From the NCBI RefSeq assembly GCF_017591435.1, contig NC_059294.1, forward strand, positions 16,357,559-16,421,558: a stretch of DNA of 64,000 nucleotides, written 5' to 3'. The notes beneath the pieces are model-generated. The model worked only from the letters and a program-made list of their open reading frames with translations. It was not told the DNA's origin and ran no database searches. Each line of letters opens with the position of its first letter. Positions within the stretch are counted from its first letter, which is position 1. This stretch comes from Portunus trituberculatus (lineage: Eukaryota > Arthropoda > Malacostraca > Decapoda > Portunidae). The translations under genes were made by a program, and so were the position numbers. Below, one piece after another: positions 36,402 through 51,741 of this stretch.

Positions 36402-37800
36402 CTAACCTGCAGCCTTGCTTTCTAATCTTCCTGCCATGATTTCTAGTCCTATTTCCTCCTCTAAGGTAAAGAAAGATCTCACATCTATGTAGTTTGTATC
36501 TGAGAACATTTTAAATAACTCTATCATATCCCCTCTTATACATCTCTTCTCAAATGAAAACATGTTTAATTCCTTTAATCTATCTCTATACTCCAGGCGC
36601 TTTAATGCTGGTATCATCCTAGTTGCTCTTCTCTGAACTGCTTCTAACATGTTGATATCCTGCCTATAGTGGGGTGACCAGGCCTGTATGCAATACTCTA
36701 AATGGGGCCTAACATAGGAATTATATAAGCTACGCACCACTTCCTTACTTTTATAACTAACATTTCTATTTATAAAACCCAGGATCCTATTTGCCCTATT
36801 TCTTGCTTCTAAACATTGCTTTGAAAATTTCATAGTCCTGTCTATCACTACTCCTAAATCCTTTCCTTCCTCTACTGCCTCTAGCCAACATCCCTCCATC
36901 TCATAGTTAAAGTTTGTGTTGTCTTTACCTAAATGCATAACCTGACACTTATCAGAATTAAACTCCATCTGCCACCTGTCTGCCCATGCTATCAGCCTGT
37001 CCAGGTCTCGTTGTATTCTGTAATTGTCCTTTTCACCCTGTACTGCACATGCTATCTTAGTATCATCTGCAAACTTTGATACTTTGCTACTAATTCCTAT
37101 ATCTAAATCGTTAATGTACACCAAGAAAAGAAGAGGTTCTAGCACTGATCCTTGGGGTACCCACTAACCACTTCCTTCCACTCAGACATTGCCCCATTTA
37201 ATACTACTCTCTGTTTCCTATCAAAAAGCCATTCACTAATCCAATCAACTAACCTACCTCGATCCTATCCCATGTAGTCTCAATTTGTACACTAGCCTCC
37301 TATGCGGTACCTTATCAAACGCCTTGCTAAAATCTAGATATATAACATCTATTCTATTTCCATCATCTAACTCCTTGGTAATATATTCTAAGATATCGAG
37401 CAAATTTGTAAGACAGGACCTCCCTGATCTAAAGCCATGTTGGGTATCTCTAATTAATCTATTCTCATTTAAATGCTCCCAAATACTACCCTTAATGATT
37501 TTCTCTAGTATCTTACATACTATACTAGTTAAACTGATCGGTCTATAATTATTCGCATCATCCTTCCTACCTTTTTAAATATTGGAGTAACATTAGCTAA
37601 CTTCCAGTCCTGAGGTATCTCAGCAAACCTAAGTGATCTTTCAAAGATTAACTTAAGTGCTTCAGAAATACTGTCTACACCCTCCCTAAGTACTCTGGCA
37701 TGTAGCTCATCAGGACCACTGGCTTTCCTATCGTCTAGTTCAAGAATAAATTTCCTAATAATTCCCGGTTTTATATCAATATTTTCTAAAGCTCTTAAAC
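36402..37800 (-). pseudogene. LINE F reverse transcriptase
   Basis: The open frame 36,402-37,145 holds the region after motif B: LLFLVYINDLDIGISSKVSK, FADDTKIACAV (catalytic pair intact), QMEFNSDKCQVMHLGKDN, EYCIQAWSPHYRQDINMLEA and MIPALKRLEYRDRLKELNMF. Upstream, stop-broken pieces continue to about 37,800 (fingers/palm motifs such as the GFRSGRSCLTNL-like and IYLDFSKAFDKVPH-like segments around 37,300-37,440). Frameshift near 37,145. It is clearly CR1-like. Confidence 0.85.
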
Positions 37801-38084
37801 TACTCGTCGCACTGTTTGTAACAGGATTTCCTATTCTTTCCTAGTAAATACTGAAGAAAATTGTTCATTCAATAATTCTACTATGTCTTCATTTTGATCC
37901 ACTACTACACCATCTTTTCTGAGTGGTCCAATCCTATCCTTATTTCTTTTATCACTGACCTTGTAATAACTATATAATTTTTGGGATCTTTACTCCCAGC
38001 TCTAGCTAGTTTTATCTCTGCCTGTCTTTTACTTTTTTATAACCTTACTCAAATCATCCCTGACCTGTCTGTACCTAATCAAAT

Positions 38085-39230
38085 CTACATCTTCCCACTT
38101 TTCTGCAACTCTCTGTATGCCCTCTTCTTCTCTCTGATCTGGCTACCTATCTCATGAGTCCACCATAATGGCTTCCTGTTTCTCTGCCTTATATCTTTGT
38201 AAGGGATACACTGCATCACTATACCCTTTACTACAACCTTAAAGATATCCCACATCTCCTGTGCAGTTTTATTTCCAAAACTATCTTCCCAGTTTACCTC
38301 TCCTAATAACTGACGTAACCTACCATAATTGCCTTTCTGATAGTTTGGGACTCTAGTCTTATTCACTATATTATCCCTACTGGAATTAATGATAAATCTA
38401 ATTATATGATGGTCACTGTTTGCTAAAGTCTCTCCTACCTCAACTTCCTTTAAACAATGCTCAATATTTGTTAGTACTATGTCTAAAACCTTCCTCCCCC
38501 TAGTAGGTTTATCTACCATCTGCACTAAATAGTTATCCTGAAAACTTTCCATAAACTTATTTTCACTAGCATCTCCTACCATCCTCTCCCAGTTTACTGA
38601 CTTAAGATTAAAATCCCTAAGATAATTGTCTGACTAGTACACCCCTATTTATCTCATCTACCATAAGGTTGTCTACATCTGCTGACTGGTTAGGTGGCCT
38701 ATAAAAGCTCCTACTCTAATAACCTTACTTTTGTTTACTCTAACATCCAGCCATAAGGACTCTACTCTGTTATCTACCTTAATACCATTAACCTGACTGG
38801 AAATGAAGGATTTTTACATAAATAACTACTCCTCCGCCTATCCTACCAATTCTCTGGTGTAAATACATAATGTATCCATCTACTTCATATTCTTTCCTAT
38901 TTTCCTAAACTTTTCCTCATTTACCCATGCCTCTGTGACACATACAACATCTAGGTCCTCCTCAACTATATAACTAGATAACTCGTCCTTCTTGTTCCTA
39001 AGACTCCTGGCATTTACATAAAAACATTTAAGTCCTGCTACCTTCCTAGATGCTGTCTCCTTATTTGGAATCCTAATCTTATTCTCTCCTATTTGCACCT
39101 GGAAATCTTTCCTAATCTTTTCACTATCTCTGTTTATCCTATCTAATTTATGTCTAGCATCTTTCTTCTGGAATGCATTTGCTACCTCACCCCCTACACT
39201 CCATCCCAACTCCCCCCTCCAGACATCCAC
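38085..39230 (-). pseudogene. LINE F endonuclease
   Basis: GLKCFYVNARSLRNKKDELS near 39,030 (first metal-binding Asn) and LDVVCVTEAWVNEE (Glu) are in one frame (38,880-39,230). The middle part is broken. The frame 38,085-38,582 resumes with FMESFQDNYLVQMVDKPTRG, KVLDIVLTNIEHC and ANSDHHIIRF (SDH), then the linker KPLWWTHEIGSQIREKKRAY. The order and motifs are those of a CR1 EEP endonuclease. Confidence 0.85.
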
Positions 39231-39420
39231 TCAGCACATCCACACCCTTCCTACTCAGATGCACACCATCCCTAGCATACAAATCCCTTCGCCCATAGAA
39301 CCTATCCCATACATCCACAAAGCTGACACCCACATCCTTACACATCCCTTTTACCCGACCATTCACACCAATGGCTCTAGACAACCATTCCCTGCTAACA
39401 GCGAAGGAAAGACGAGACAT
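39187..39420 (-). pseudogene. LINE F ORF1, SGNH/GDSL-type esterase C-terminus
   Basis: The open part reads FAVSREWLSRAIGVNGRVKG, CKDVGVSFVDVWDRFYGRRD and LYARDGVHLSRKGVDVLSGC. DGVHLSxKG is the block V signature of SGNH hydrolases, with the catalytic Asp and His. CR1-clade ORF1 proteins commonly carry an esterase of this fold. The N-terminal blocks with the Ser nucleophile are cut away. The first few codons (MSRL) are LINE E sequence across the junction. Confidence 0.75.
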
Positions 39421-39974
39421 ACAGGAGTGGTAGATTGAATTATAGAAAGATGGACACAGAAAGTTTGAAAAATTATTTCAGAAAATTAGATTGGGAGGAG
39501 ATGTTACAAATCAGAGAAGTGCAAAAAATATGAGATTTTTATGAAATATTATAAAGAAGGAGTTATGAAATTTGTACCAAAGTATAAACCGAGAGAGGAA
39601 GGAAGAAAGGATTGGTTTCATGCAACTTGTGTTAAGGCTAAGGAAAAGAGAGATGTGGCTTGGAAAAGATGGAAAAGAGCAGGAATATACTAAATAAGGA
39701 GAATTATAGAGTGGCGAGAAATGAGTATGTGAGGGTAAGGAGGAGGAAGAAAGAAAATTTGAAAAGATATTGTAGACAAGAGTAAGGAACATCCAAAATT
39801 GTTTTACAGGTTCATAAATGGTAAACTTAAAAGAGAGAGTCCATTGAAAGATTAAAAGGAGAGCAAGGGATAGTAGATGACCCTAAGAATATAGCGGAAT
39901 TGCTAAATAATAGGTTTCAGCAAGTATTTACTGAAGAAACAATGTTTGTAAAGCCTTAGAATGTACAAGGAAAT
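39420..39974 (+). pseudogene. LINE E linker between endonuclease and RT
   Basis: LNYRKMDTESLKNYFRKLDW near 39,433, then KFVPKYKPREEGRKDWFHAT and CVKAKEKRDVAWKRWKR (39,565-39,690), with several shifts. It corresponds to the pre-RT linker of family A. Confidence 0.75.
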
Positions 39975-41764
39975 GTGCACATGGATGACATTAAGATACC
40001 TAAAAAGGAGTTATATAAAATGTTGGAGGAACTTAAAGATGATAAAGCGATGGGATCAGATGAAGTTTCAGGAAAATTATTGAAGGAGTTTAGAGAAGAA
40101 TTGATTAATCCATTATATATTATAAGGTGCTCATTAGAAACAGGTGAAGTACCAGTAGAGTGGAAAAGAGCTGAAGAGGTGCCCATTTATAAGGGAGGCA
40201 GTAAGGAAGAGCCTCTTAACTATAGACCTGTGTCTCTAACAAGTGTGGTCGGTAAGATTTGTGAGAGGGTGATAAAGAAATATTGGATACAGTTCCTGGA
40301 GGATCATAAGTTATTATCAGATCATCAATTTGGCTTTAGGAAAGGGAGGTCATGTGTAACAAATCTACTGAGCTTTTATTCAAGAGTGGTTGACAAAATA
40401 CAAGAGAGAGAGGGATGGATGGACTGTGTATATTTGGATTTAAAGAAAGCTTTTGACAAGGTACCTCACATGAGACTGCTATGGAAATTAGAGTTTTATG
40501 GAGGACTGAAAGGAAAAGTGTTAAAGTGGATGGAAAACTACTTGAGATGGAGGGAGATGAGAATGGTAATAAGGGATGCAAAGTCGGACTGGTTGGTGGT
40601 GGAGAGTGGAGTCCCACAAGGCTCAGTGCTGGCACCAATACTTTTCCTTGTATATATTAATGACTTGCCAGAGGGAGTAAACAGTTATATTAATTTGTTT
40701 GCGGATGATGCGAAGTTGTGTAGGTGTGTGAAGAGTGAAGAAGATTGTGAAATTTTACAGGCAGATCTGGATAAGATTTGGGAGTGGAGCAAGAGGTGGC
40801 AAATGGAATTTAATCTGAGCAAAATTCATGTGATGGAGATGGGGAAGAGTGGAAGACAGCCAAGAGGGTCATATAAGATGGGTGAAGAAGTAGTGTTGAA
40901 AAAGGTGGAAAAGGAAAAGGATTTGGGAGTGATAATACAAGACCATGGGCAGTTTGAGGCTCATATTGATCAGGGCCCATTGAATTATAGGGTCCCTCCA
41001 CGCGCAGGACTGGGTAGCCGTGGGCGGGACCAAAGCTCTGTGACGTCACGGGGGAGTTCTGCTGGGAGGTGCGCGCGCGCTCTCTCTCTCTCTGACTCTC
41101 TCTCCCAGCAGAGCTCTCCGTGACGTCACAGAGCTTTGGTCCCGCCCACGGCTACCCAGTCCTGCGCGTGGAGGGACCCTATAATTCAATGGGCCCTGAT
41201 ATTGATAAGATGTTTGGAGAAACGTATAATTTGATAAAAAATATTGGATTAGCCTTCCATTATATGGATAAAGACATGATGAAGAAATTAATTAGTACGG
41301 TAATTAGACCAAGATTGGAATATGCTGGAGTGGTTTGGTTCCCTTATAAAAAGAAGCATATAAGGAAGTTGGAGAGATTGCAGAGAATGGCAACAAAAAT
41401 GGTTCCGGAATTGGCAGAAATGACCTATGAGGAGAGATTAAAAGAAATGAATTTGCTTACCTTGGAACAAAGAAGAGAAAGAGGAAATTTAATACGGGTT
41501 TATAAACTGTTGAATGGACTGGATGAAGTGAATAATGAGCAAATGATGTTGAGAGAGGAAAACTTAAATAGAACTACGAGATTGCATAGTAAAAAGATAG
41601 CCAAGGGAATATGCTTGAAGGATGTGAAGAAATATAGTTTCCCACAAAGATGTGTGGAGGTGTGGAATGGTTTGAGTGAGGAGGTGGTGTCAGCGAGGAG
41701 TGTACATAGTTTTAAAGGAAAGTTGGATGTGTGTGGATATGGAGACGGGGCCACACGAGTATGA
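39975..41764 (+). pseudogene. LINE E reverse transcriptase, interrupted by a MITE
   Basis: Motifs: DDKAMGSDEVSGKLLKEFRE, NYRPVSLTSVVGKICERV, QFGFRKGRSCVTNLLSFYSR, VYLDLKKAFDKVPHMRLLW, SGVPQGSVLAPILFLVYIND, LFADDAKLC (catalytic pair intact). No stop occurs from 39,975 to the MITE at 40,971, nor from 41,199 to the natural stop at 41,764. So the RT part of the frame was open when the MITE inserted. The C-terminus is FPQRCVEVWNGLSEEV..YGDGATRV. Confidence 0.9.
40971..41198. mobile_element. Palindromic hAT-type MITE
   Basis: A 228-bp near-perfect palindrome with ends CAGGGCCCATTGAATTATAG and its complement. It is flanked by an 8-bp duplication, ATATTGAT (40,963-40,970 and 41,199-41,206). An 8-bp duplication and CAGGG..CCCTG termini indicate the hAT superfamily. 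A short CT-rich loop lies at about 41,081-41,100. Each arm contains TGACGTCA. It is non-coding; the peptide read identically from both strands is a palindrome artefact. Confidence 0.95.
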
Positions 41765-41810
41765 TACCCAGGCCCTGTAAAATTACAACTAGGTGAATAC
41801 AACTAGGTGA

Positions 41811-41812
<2 letters not shown>

Positions 41813-41853
<41 letters not shown>
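41813..41853. repeat. (AC)n tail of LINE E
   Basis: About 20 AC units after ACTAGGTGAATAC. Confidence 0.95.
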
Positions 41854-41856
<3 letters not shown>

Positions 41857-41874
41857 CAAAAACAACAAATTTTC

Positions 41875-41878
<4 letters not shown>

Positions 41879-41953
<75 letters not shown>

Positions 41954-42034
41954 CCCTTCCCTCCCTCCCTCCCCTCTTCCTCTCGAAGATACGCTACATC
42001 GTCCCGCTTGTGTCTAAAATATTAGCAAATGTCA

Positions 42035-42097
<63 letters not shown>
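41879..42097. repeat. (CT)n repeat pair, right part of the PB2 minisatellite
   Basis: CT tracts at 41,879-41,948 and 42,039-42,097 are separated by CTACATCGTCCCGCTTGTGT.., matching the flanks of the CT tract at 33,715 on the other side of LINE E. Confidence 0.85.
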
Positions 42098-42098
<1 letters not shown>

Positions 42099-42273
42099 AG
42101 AGAAGCGTCCACTTTCCTCTTCAAGGCGATATAGTGACTAAAAAATAGCAGCATAATACACAAAGACGACAAGTATGACAAGCTTGCACGAGTTTCCCGT
42201 GCTCGGGCGCGCGGCACTACCACCCGTATATCATACAGGCGCGCTTTTTTAACATCCAGCGCGAAGGGGTTAA

Positions 42274-42852
42274 GAAGCTAACCCTCACTCTTCACTCAAA
42301 TTCTAAAAACAAATATAACGACTCCTGCACCAGACTTGAAGTCCTCTTCTGGGGAAAGGACCATAAATGTCCCCAGGTTGAACTGCTCTACCAGTATCAA
42401 CCCTAAATGTCTTGACATACTGATCAACTTTCTCTCTATTAACTTTTGCAACATTCGCTGTCTTAGATATAATCTTTAATCTGTAGAACACCATCTTTCC
42501 ATGACTAAATCTTATATTTTCCTCACTGAAACACAGCTGTCTTAGGCAATTGACAGTGACCCCTTTTCTGCTTCGGCCCCTTTTCTGCTTCCTTCTACTT
42601 TTTCTATCCTCATTTTTCTTTCACACCTGGATGCTATGTCTATGTGCACAATGACTCAAATTAGTCTCGTTTCCACACTCTTGAATCTTCCAAGTTTTAC
42701 ACCATCTCATTATGACTTCTGAGACACTCCCTAAATAAATTTATCTGTGCCATCTTCCTCTCAACTAGCTCCTCTGAGTATAAGAAATTCTTTGACAATT
42801 CAACCTCCAAAGAGGAACACATTCTGTCTCTATCCTTTTGTGGAGATCTTAA
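42274..42852 (+). pseudogene. LINE family H endonuclease remnant (H1, second part)
   Basis: In shifting frames: FTPGCYVYVHND, LNKFICAIFLSTSSSEYKKF, FDNSTSKEEHILSLSFCGDL. This is the middle of a jockey-like EEP endonuclease ending at the GDFN motif (here GDLN). It aligns over its length to 43,668-44,135 (H2) and continues LINE H sequence from before PB2 (33,305-33,442). It stops where the fold-back element begins. Confidence 0.7.
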
Positions 42853-42854
42853 TA

Positions 42855-43479
42855 CAGTGGTACCTCGCAATAATGGACCTCACAGTAACATATTTCGCTC
42901 AATAATGGGATCTTTCCGGTTATACGAACTATCGATTTTTTGGGTATTTTTACATTTTTCCAATGTATTTTTTTCCAATATCCGAAAATGACATTGTTTT
43001 TTTGGAGAAACCAATAGGTAAAAAGTTATTCAACTTTAAAGTTATTTATTCCCTATGTAATACTGAAGAAATGCTAACTTTCATTTTTCCTCTCTTTCAG
43101 GGCAAAAATCACGTTATTTAGGTTAATATGTATACTAAATACAATCTAAAGTGGCTATTTGAGAATATTAAAACCTAACCTAACCTAACCTAACCAATAG
43201 GTAAAAAGTTATTCAACTTTAAAGTTATTTATTCCCTATGTGAAATAAATAACTTTAAAGTTGAATAACTTTTTATCTATCCATTTCTCCAAAAAACCAA
43301 TGTTATTTTCGGATTCTACGTAAAGAAATACATTGGAAAAATGCAAAAAAAAATAAAAAGTAGATAGTTCGTATAACCTGAAAGATCCCAATAATGGACT
43401 GCTAAGACATTAGCAAGTTCAAATAGCACTAGTTCTGATTTAGACGGGTCCTGGTCTGCTCAGTTTTGGTCTGAATCAG
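42855..43479. mobile_element. Fold-back Tigger-like element with internal telomeric-type repeat
   Basis: The left end CAGTGGTACCTCGCAATAAT follows TA (42,853-54), a pogo/Tigger-like terminus. The arms AATGGGATCTTTCCGGTTAT.. (42,903-43,060) and their complement (43,196-43,395) pair over roughly 150-190 bp. The inner motif ATAGGTAAAAAGTTATTCAA occurs directly at 43,014 and 43,197, and inverted at about 43,260. A (CCTAA)n stretch sits in the loop. The right limit is approximate. Confidence 0.7.
43172..43195. repeat. Interstitial telomeric-type repeat (CCTAA)n
   Basis: Four full AACCT units plus AACC, i.e. (TTAGG)4.8 on the minus strand, the arthropod telomere repeat. Confidence 0.85.
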
Positions 43480-43612
43480 TTCAGAGGGTGCTGTGAACTT
43501 ACCAACAAAGCTAGCTGTGAGCTTGGTGAATGTGTTTCAAAACTCAATGGGGCAGTCACATCCTGCCCTCAAAAGACAACTCTCCTCCTTCTCAAAAAAT
43601 TACATGTATTTA

Positions 43613-43676
<64 letters not shown>

Positions 43677-44135
43677 TTTCACTTTAGATTAAAAAATGGC
43701 AACTCCATCAACAGCCTTGGAGTCCCCATCTGGGAAGGGGACCATAAATGTCTCTCTTGGTATCAATTATAAATGTCTTGTAACCCCCTCAACTTTTTCT
43801 TTATTAACTTCAGCAACATTTGTGATCTTAGATCTAATTTTCAATCTGTAGACCACCACCTCTCCTCGCCAAAACCTCATCTTTTCCTCACCAAAACACA
43901 AGTGTCTGAGGCAACTGACAGTAACCCTTTTTCTGTTCCCTCCTACTTTCTCTATCCTCATTTTCATTCCAAAGCTGAATATTGAGTCTTTGTAAGCAAC
44001 ATCTTGACTTGCTCTTGTGTGCACACTCTTGAATTTTCTGCATTTTGCATCACCTGACTTTTACTCAAAATTCACTCTCTAACTATATTCATCTGTGCTG
44101 TCTATCTCTCCCCTAACACCTCTGACTATAAAAGG
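43480..44135 (+). pseudogene. LINE family H endonuclease remnant (H2)
   Basis: The 5' part parallels 33,305-33,442; an (AC)n tract (43,615-43,672) interrupts it. The open frame 43,773-43,985 reads FFINFSNICDLRSNFQSVDH, HLSSPKPHLFLTKTQVSEAT and DSNPFSVPSYFLYPHFHSKA. These match EEP endonuclease motif I (NICDLRSN) and the motif II region (normally FLTET, here FLTKT with the catalytic Glu lost). It degrades after 43,990. It is of jockey-type LINE character. Confidence 0.75.
43615..43672. repeat. (AC)n microsatellite inside LINE H2
   Basis: 29 AC units. No LINE end is attached here, unlike most AC tracts in the window. Confidence 0.95.
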
Positions 44136-44285
44136 CCATCACACTGGCCTATGATACACGGAACGAGGAACATCTGCTCCAGGTAGCGGAGCAAAGTTGG
44201 GATGGCTTCATATCCAATCCGGTACTCCATATGCTATCCCAATGAAAAAATAAACATAATATATGTAATAAAAACTGGTGTGTCA

Positions 44286-47898
<3,613 letters not shown>

Positions 47899-48066
47899 CT
47901 TAAAATGAGCTGCAATACCTTTGCCCATCCGTATATCTTGTGATATGCAGTGTGCTAAAGAAGTGCCATCTGAACATGTAAAGAGGTCACTTCGCACTTC
48001 AGTGATGGCAAATCCCTCACTACGGACATGATTTCCCTTAGATTTTTTTATAATGCCATTTCCATC
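47899..48066 (-). CDS. OARD1: OARD1/TARG1-like macrodomain protein, 5' internal exon
   Basis: A 168-bp exon, 56 residues, phase 0 at both ends: DGNGIIKKSKGNHVRSEGFA, ITEVRSDLFTCSDGTSLAHC, ISQDIRMGKGIAAHFK. Acceptor CTTTACAG at 48,067-48,074 and donor GTAGGT at 47,898-47,893 on the minus strand. The block SLAHCISxDxRMGxGIA is the ADP-ribose-binding start of the OARD1-type macrodomain; human OARD1 has [20 protein letters not shown] (from memory). The N-terminal 18 residues are not conserved. The initiator Met must lie in an upstream exon (above 48,070) that I could not identify. The next exon is 33,027-33,131. Confidence 0.88.
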
Positions 48067-48715
<649 letters not shown>

Positions 48716-48863
48716 ATGGTGTGTGGGAGAGACAGACAAACAGACAGAGAGAGGACGGAGGGGACAGTTTGATTGACTGACATGCAGATCCTTTTCTCAA
48801 ATTTTAATAATTCATAAGTATAGATCTTTGATAGAAATATATTTCCAGGAAATGTAAATTCTA

Positions 48864-48867
<4 letters not shown>

Positions 48868-48956
<89 letters not shown>
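48868..48956. repeat. (GA)n microsatellite
   Basis: About 44 GA units, 157 bp beyond the previous GA tract. Confidence 0.95.
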
Positions 48957-48958
<2 letters not shown>

Positions 48959-49307
48959 GGTGGTGGGTGGGAAGCAAGGTTCCCAATGACACATACGATC
49001 TAATTCCATGATTTGCCCAGCACAAGGTTTGGTAGCGCTGCAGACCAGGAAATCCCTAAAAAAGCCAACGCCTAAACAATCTTCACAAAATGGTCAGATT
49101 AGAGTGGTAAAAACTGATAACGGCAAAACAATAAATCATTACAGAAGACTGCTAGTTTCAGTCCTGTTTTTTACTATCAAAAGCTGGTAACAGATTTATG
49201 AGGGGTCTATCAAAACAAGTTACAGGTATTTCTTCATATATGATTCACTATTATACAATATTTCACTTATACGATACTTGTTTTTTATTATCCTAATTCT
49301 ACTATAC
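48957..49307. other. No recognisable feature
   Basis: AT-rich sequence before an hAT MITE; nothing identified. Confidence 0.4.
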
Positions 49308-49657
49308 CAGTTGTTCCCAACACCAGGGTTATGACCCACAAATTTCTGAGGGTCACCAGAGGGTCTTACAAAAATATATCTTAACTATTCACATCTATTC
49401 ACATTTTTATTTTGATTAATGTAACCGATTTACTTAAGTAGGACAAAGTAAAGATTCTACTGGACACATAGTACCAAAAGAAGTGTGGTCATAAAACACC
49501 TATACTTATGCAATTCCACCCATATAGTATGAGTAGCTTTCATGTACAATACAATAACTGTAACATGAAATGGTTGGATTTATTATTACACTTAGGGTTG
49601 CTACTCCAGGTTAAGACTGCATTTAAGGTTGCAACCCAAAAAGGTTAGGAAACACTG
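49308..49657. mobile_element. hAT-type non-autonomous element (MITE)
   Basis: Left end CAGTTGTTCCCAACACCAGG and complement of the right end CAGTGTTTCCTAACCTTTTT. The TTCCCAAC-type terminus is common in hAT/Charlie elements. Inner GGGTTATGACCCAC and GGTTGCAACCC add near-palindromic structure. The flanking octamers CTACTATA and CTGCTAGA match at 6 of 8 positions, consistent with an aged 8-bp target duplication. About 350 bp, non-coding. Confidence 0.65.
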
Positions 49658-50110
49658 CTGCTAGATGATGGCTACTTTCACTTTTCCAATATCCCGAGTA
49701 TGCATTCATTTGCTCTGTACACAAGTACAGTGAACTCTAATTTTTTTGACAGTTCAGTTATCACCCTTTCATTTTTACAGTTTGTCATTGGAATCTATCA
49801 TATCTGACAACATTTAGGATGCATGGGCATATAAGATACCCCCATTTCAGCAAGTTAAATTCAAGAAAAAAAAGTTTTTAGTGTATCTAAGCATATACAG
49901 TGATCCCTCATGTATTGGGGTTAATGGATACCAAAACACCCCACGAAAAGTGAAAAACCGCGAAGTAGGATTTGCCCCCCTAGGAATTTTTGTGTATGTG
50001 TATGTGGTTACCAGAATTTTTAAAATATGTAAACAGTATTTATACTTTACATATACAGTATTTTACTTAAATCTATCTAATTACAAAACCTTATACAGTA
50101 ATTATACATT

Positions 50111-50224
<114 letters not shown>

Positions 50225-50236
50225 GATATGTAACAC

Positions 50237-50362
50237 TCATCCTCTTCTGCCCTCTTTGATCATATCCAAAAGTTTCACTTTTTCACTGATGGTCATCATC
50301 TTTCTCTTCCTCTTGAGCTCACTAGAGGAAGCTTTCGCAGGGGCACAGTGCTTAAGCGGCAT
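50237..50362 (-). pseudogene. Tigger T4 transposase N-terminus
   Basis: Met at 50,362 starts MPLKHCAPAKASSSELKRKR followed by KMMTISEKVKLLDMIKEG, the basic leader and first helix of a CENP-B/Tigger DNA-binding domain. The frame ends after about 41 codons near the CT tract. The rest of the transposase is deleted. Confidence 0.7.
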
Positions 50363-50939
50363 TGTAAGGGCTTAACAAATCACTACTTAAACAAAAAAAA
50401 CTACCGCGAACACAACACTAAGATCCAGTATGCAAAACAGTCAACAGCATGGATGAGACTGGGAGACTGGCGAGATACAACAAGGGAAGATGTTGGGTGA
50501 GGCTGCGATGATGCACAGCCAATCAGCTCACAAGATAAATTAACTCGTGCTCTTATTGGTCAATCTCGCACCAGGAACCAATCACATGCCTTGTATGAAT
50601 ACCCATGGGTATGTACAAAGCCTCTTAGTCAACTCATCTCTTTGTTTGGCATGCTGTGAAACAGCATCAACATGAAACAATGTGTTTTCCTGCAATATGG
50701 CTGCCGATATGACTGTATTTTTTCATTTTTATCGCAAACCACAGAGTGGTGGGAGAACACTGTTTATGTATACAAACAATACATGTACAGTACTTTACGC
50801 ACATAGTAATGTACATTGTCGTCGTTATTACACAACAACTTACCAAATTACTGTACGTACAGTACAGTGGAGACTCAATACTCGAATTTAATTCATTCCA
50901 AATGGCCGTTTGAGTGTTAAAAAGTTTGACTATTGATAC

Positions 50940-51701
50940 CTATAAATCAGGTAATTCGTTCCAGCCATTGACAAACCCAAGTTTAGAAAAAAGCAGCGGT
51001 TTAATTTTGCAGTCGCTGCTAGCATTGGCACACAGAAGCAGGGTTAGTCTGTTTTTCATGGGCTTGTGTCCTGGCAAACACTTCTCTTCCTTTGTTATAT
51101 AGATCATGTTTGGTAGTTTTTTTTTCCAAAACAGGCCAATTTCATCACAATTAAAGATTTGTTGTGGGCTTAAGTGCTCCTTATCCACAAATTTCTTAAA
51201 TTCAGGCACAAATTACTCAACGGTAACTCTGTCAGCACTTGCGGGGTCGCCATGCCTCACAACAATGAATACCAGTTCTTTTCTTGAAATTCACAAACCA
51301 CCCTTTTCTTGCTTTTGAAATCATCATTGTAGTCAGATATAGTATTAGAAATATGATCACGATGCAGTAGTCTCGCCTTCGCACAAATTATGCCCTCTGA
51401 CAAAGAATCACCAGCCATATGCCTTTGGTTTATCCAATCAACAAGTTTTCTTTTCTTCCACTGCCACAGGTCGCTTAAATTGCCTTTTCACACCAATCCT
51501 CACATCAGCTCTTTTAATGAGGTCTGTCTTCTTCAGTATTGTGGCTACTGTAGATTTAGCCATACAGTACTCAGCTGCAAGATTGGTTATTCTTTCTCCT
51601 TTCTCGTATCTATCAATAATTTCCTTTTTCCCTACGATGGTTGTCACTACATTCTTCCTTGTAGGCTTATTCTCACCACTAACATGCCTCTTCGGTGCCA
51701 T
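50940..51701 (-). pseudogene. Tigger T5 transposase remnants
   Basis: N-terminal frame 51,438-51,701: MAPKRHVSGENKPTRKNVVT, KKEIIDRYEKGERITNLAAE, YCMAKSTVATILKK, a CENP-B-type helix-turn-helix. C-terminal frame 50,940-51,209: FVDKEHLSPQQIFNCDEIGL, FWKKKLPNMIYITKEEK, GHKPMKNRLTLLLCANASSD, the start of the DDE nuclease domain with the first catalytic Asp (NCDEIGL). The segment between is shifted and shortened, and the later DDE residues are missing. Confidence 0.8.
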
Positions 51702-51741
51702 TGTAAGCTTCTAAATGCAAATAAAAAAAAAATCCAGAGAG

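Larger units (their letters stand above)
36001..39400 (-). mobile_element. CR1 LINE (family F) inserted in LINE E
   Basis: It runs antisense to its host LINE. The 3' end (36,001-36,080) ends in a pentamer-type tail, (TTATG)n on the element sense strand. It encodes an ORF1 with an SGNH-hydrolase end, an endonuclease and an RT with CR1 character. The 5' end (about 39,400) is truncated within ORF1. LINE E coding resumes at about 39,405 (GCGAAGGAAAGACGAGACAT). It has no AC tail and did not insert at AC. Confidence 0.85.

Noticed and set aside
36000..39420. Possibility that LINE F antisense to LINE E forms a regulated convergent gene pair
   Set aside because: LINE E coding is cleanly split and resumes on the far side, so F is simply an insertion.
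40810..41140. The same peptide (MTSQSFGPAHGYPVLRVEGP) encoded on both strands
   Set aside because: Consequence of the near-perfect palindrome of the hAT MITE, not a gene pair.
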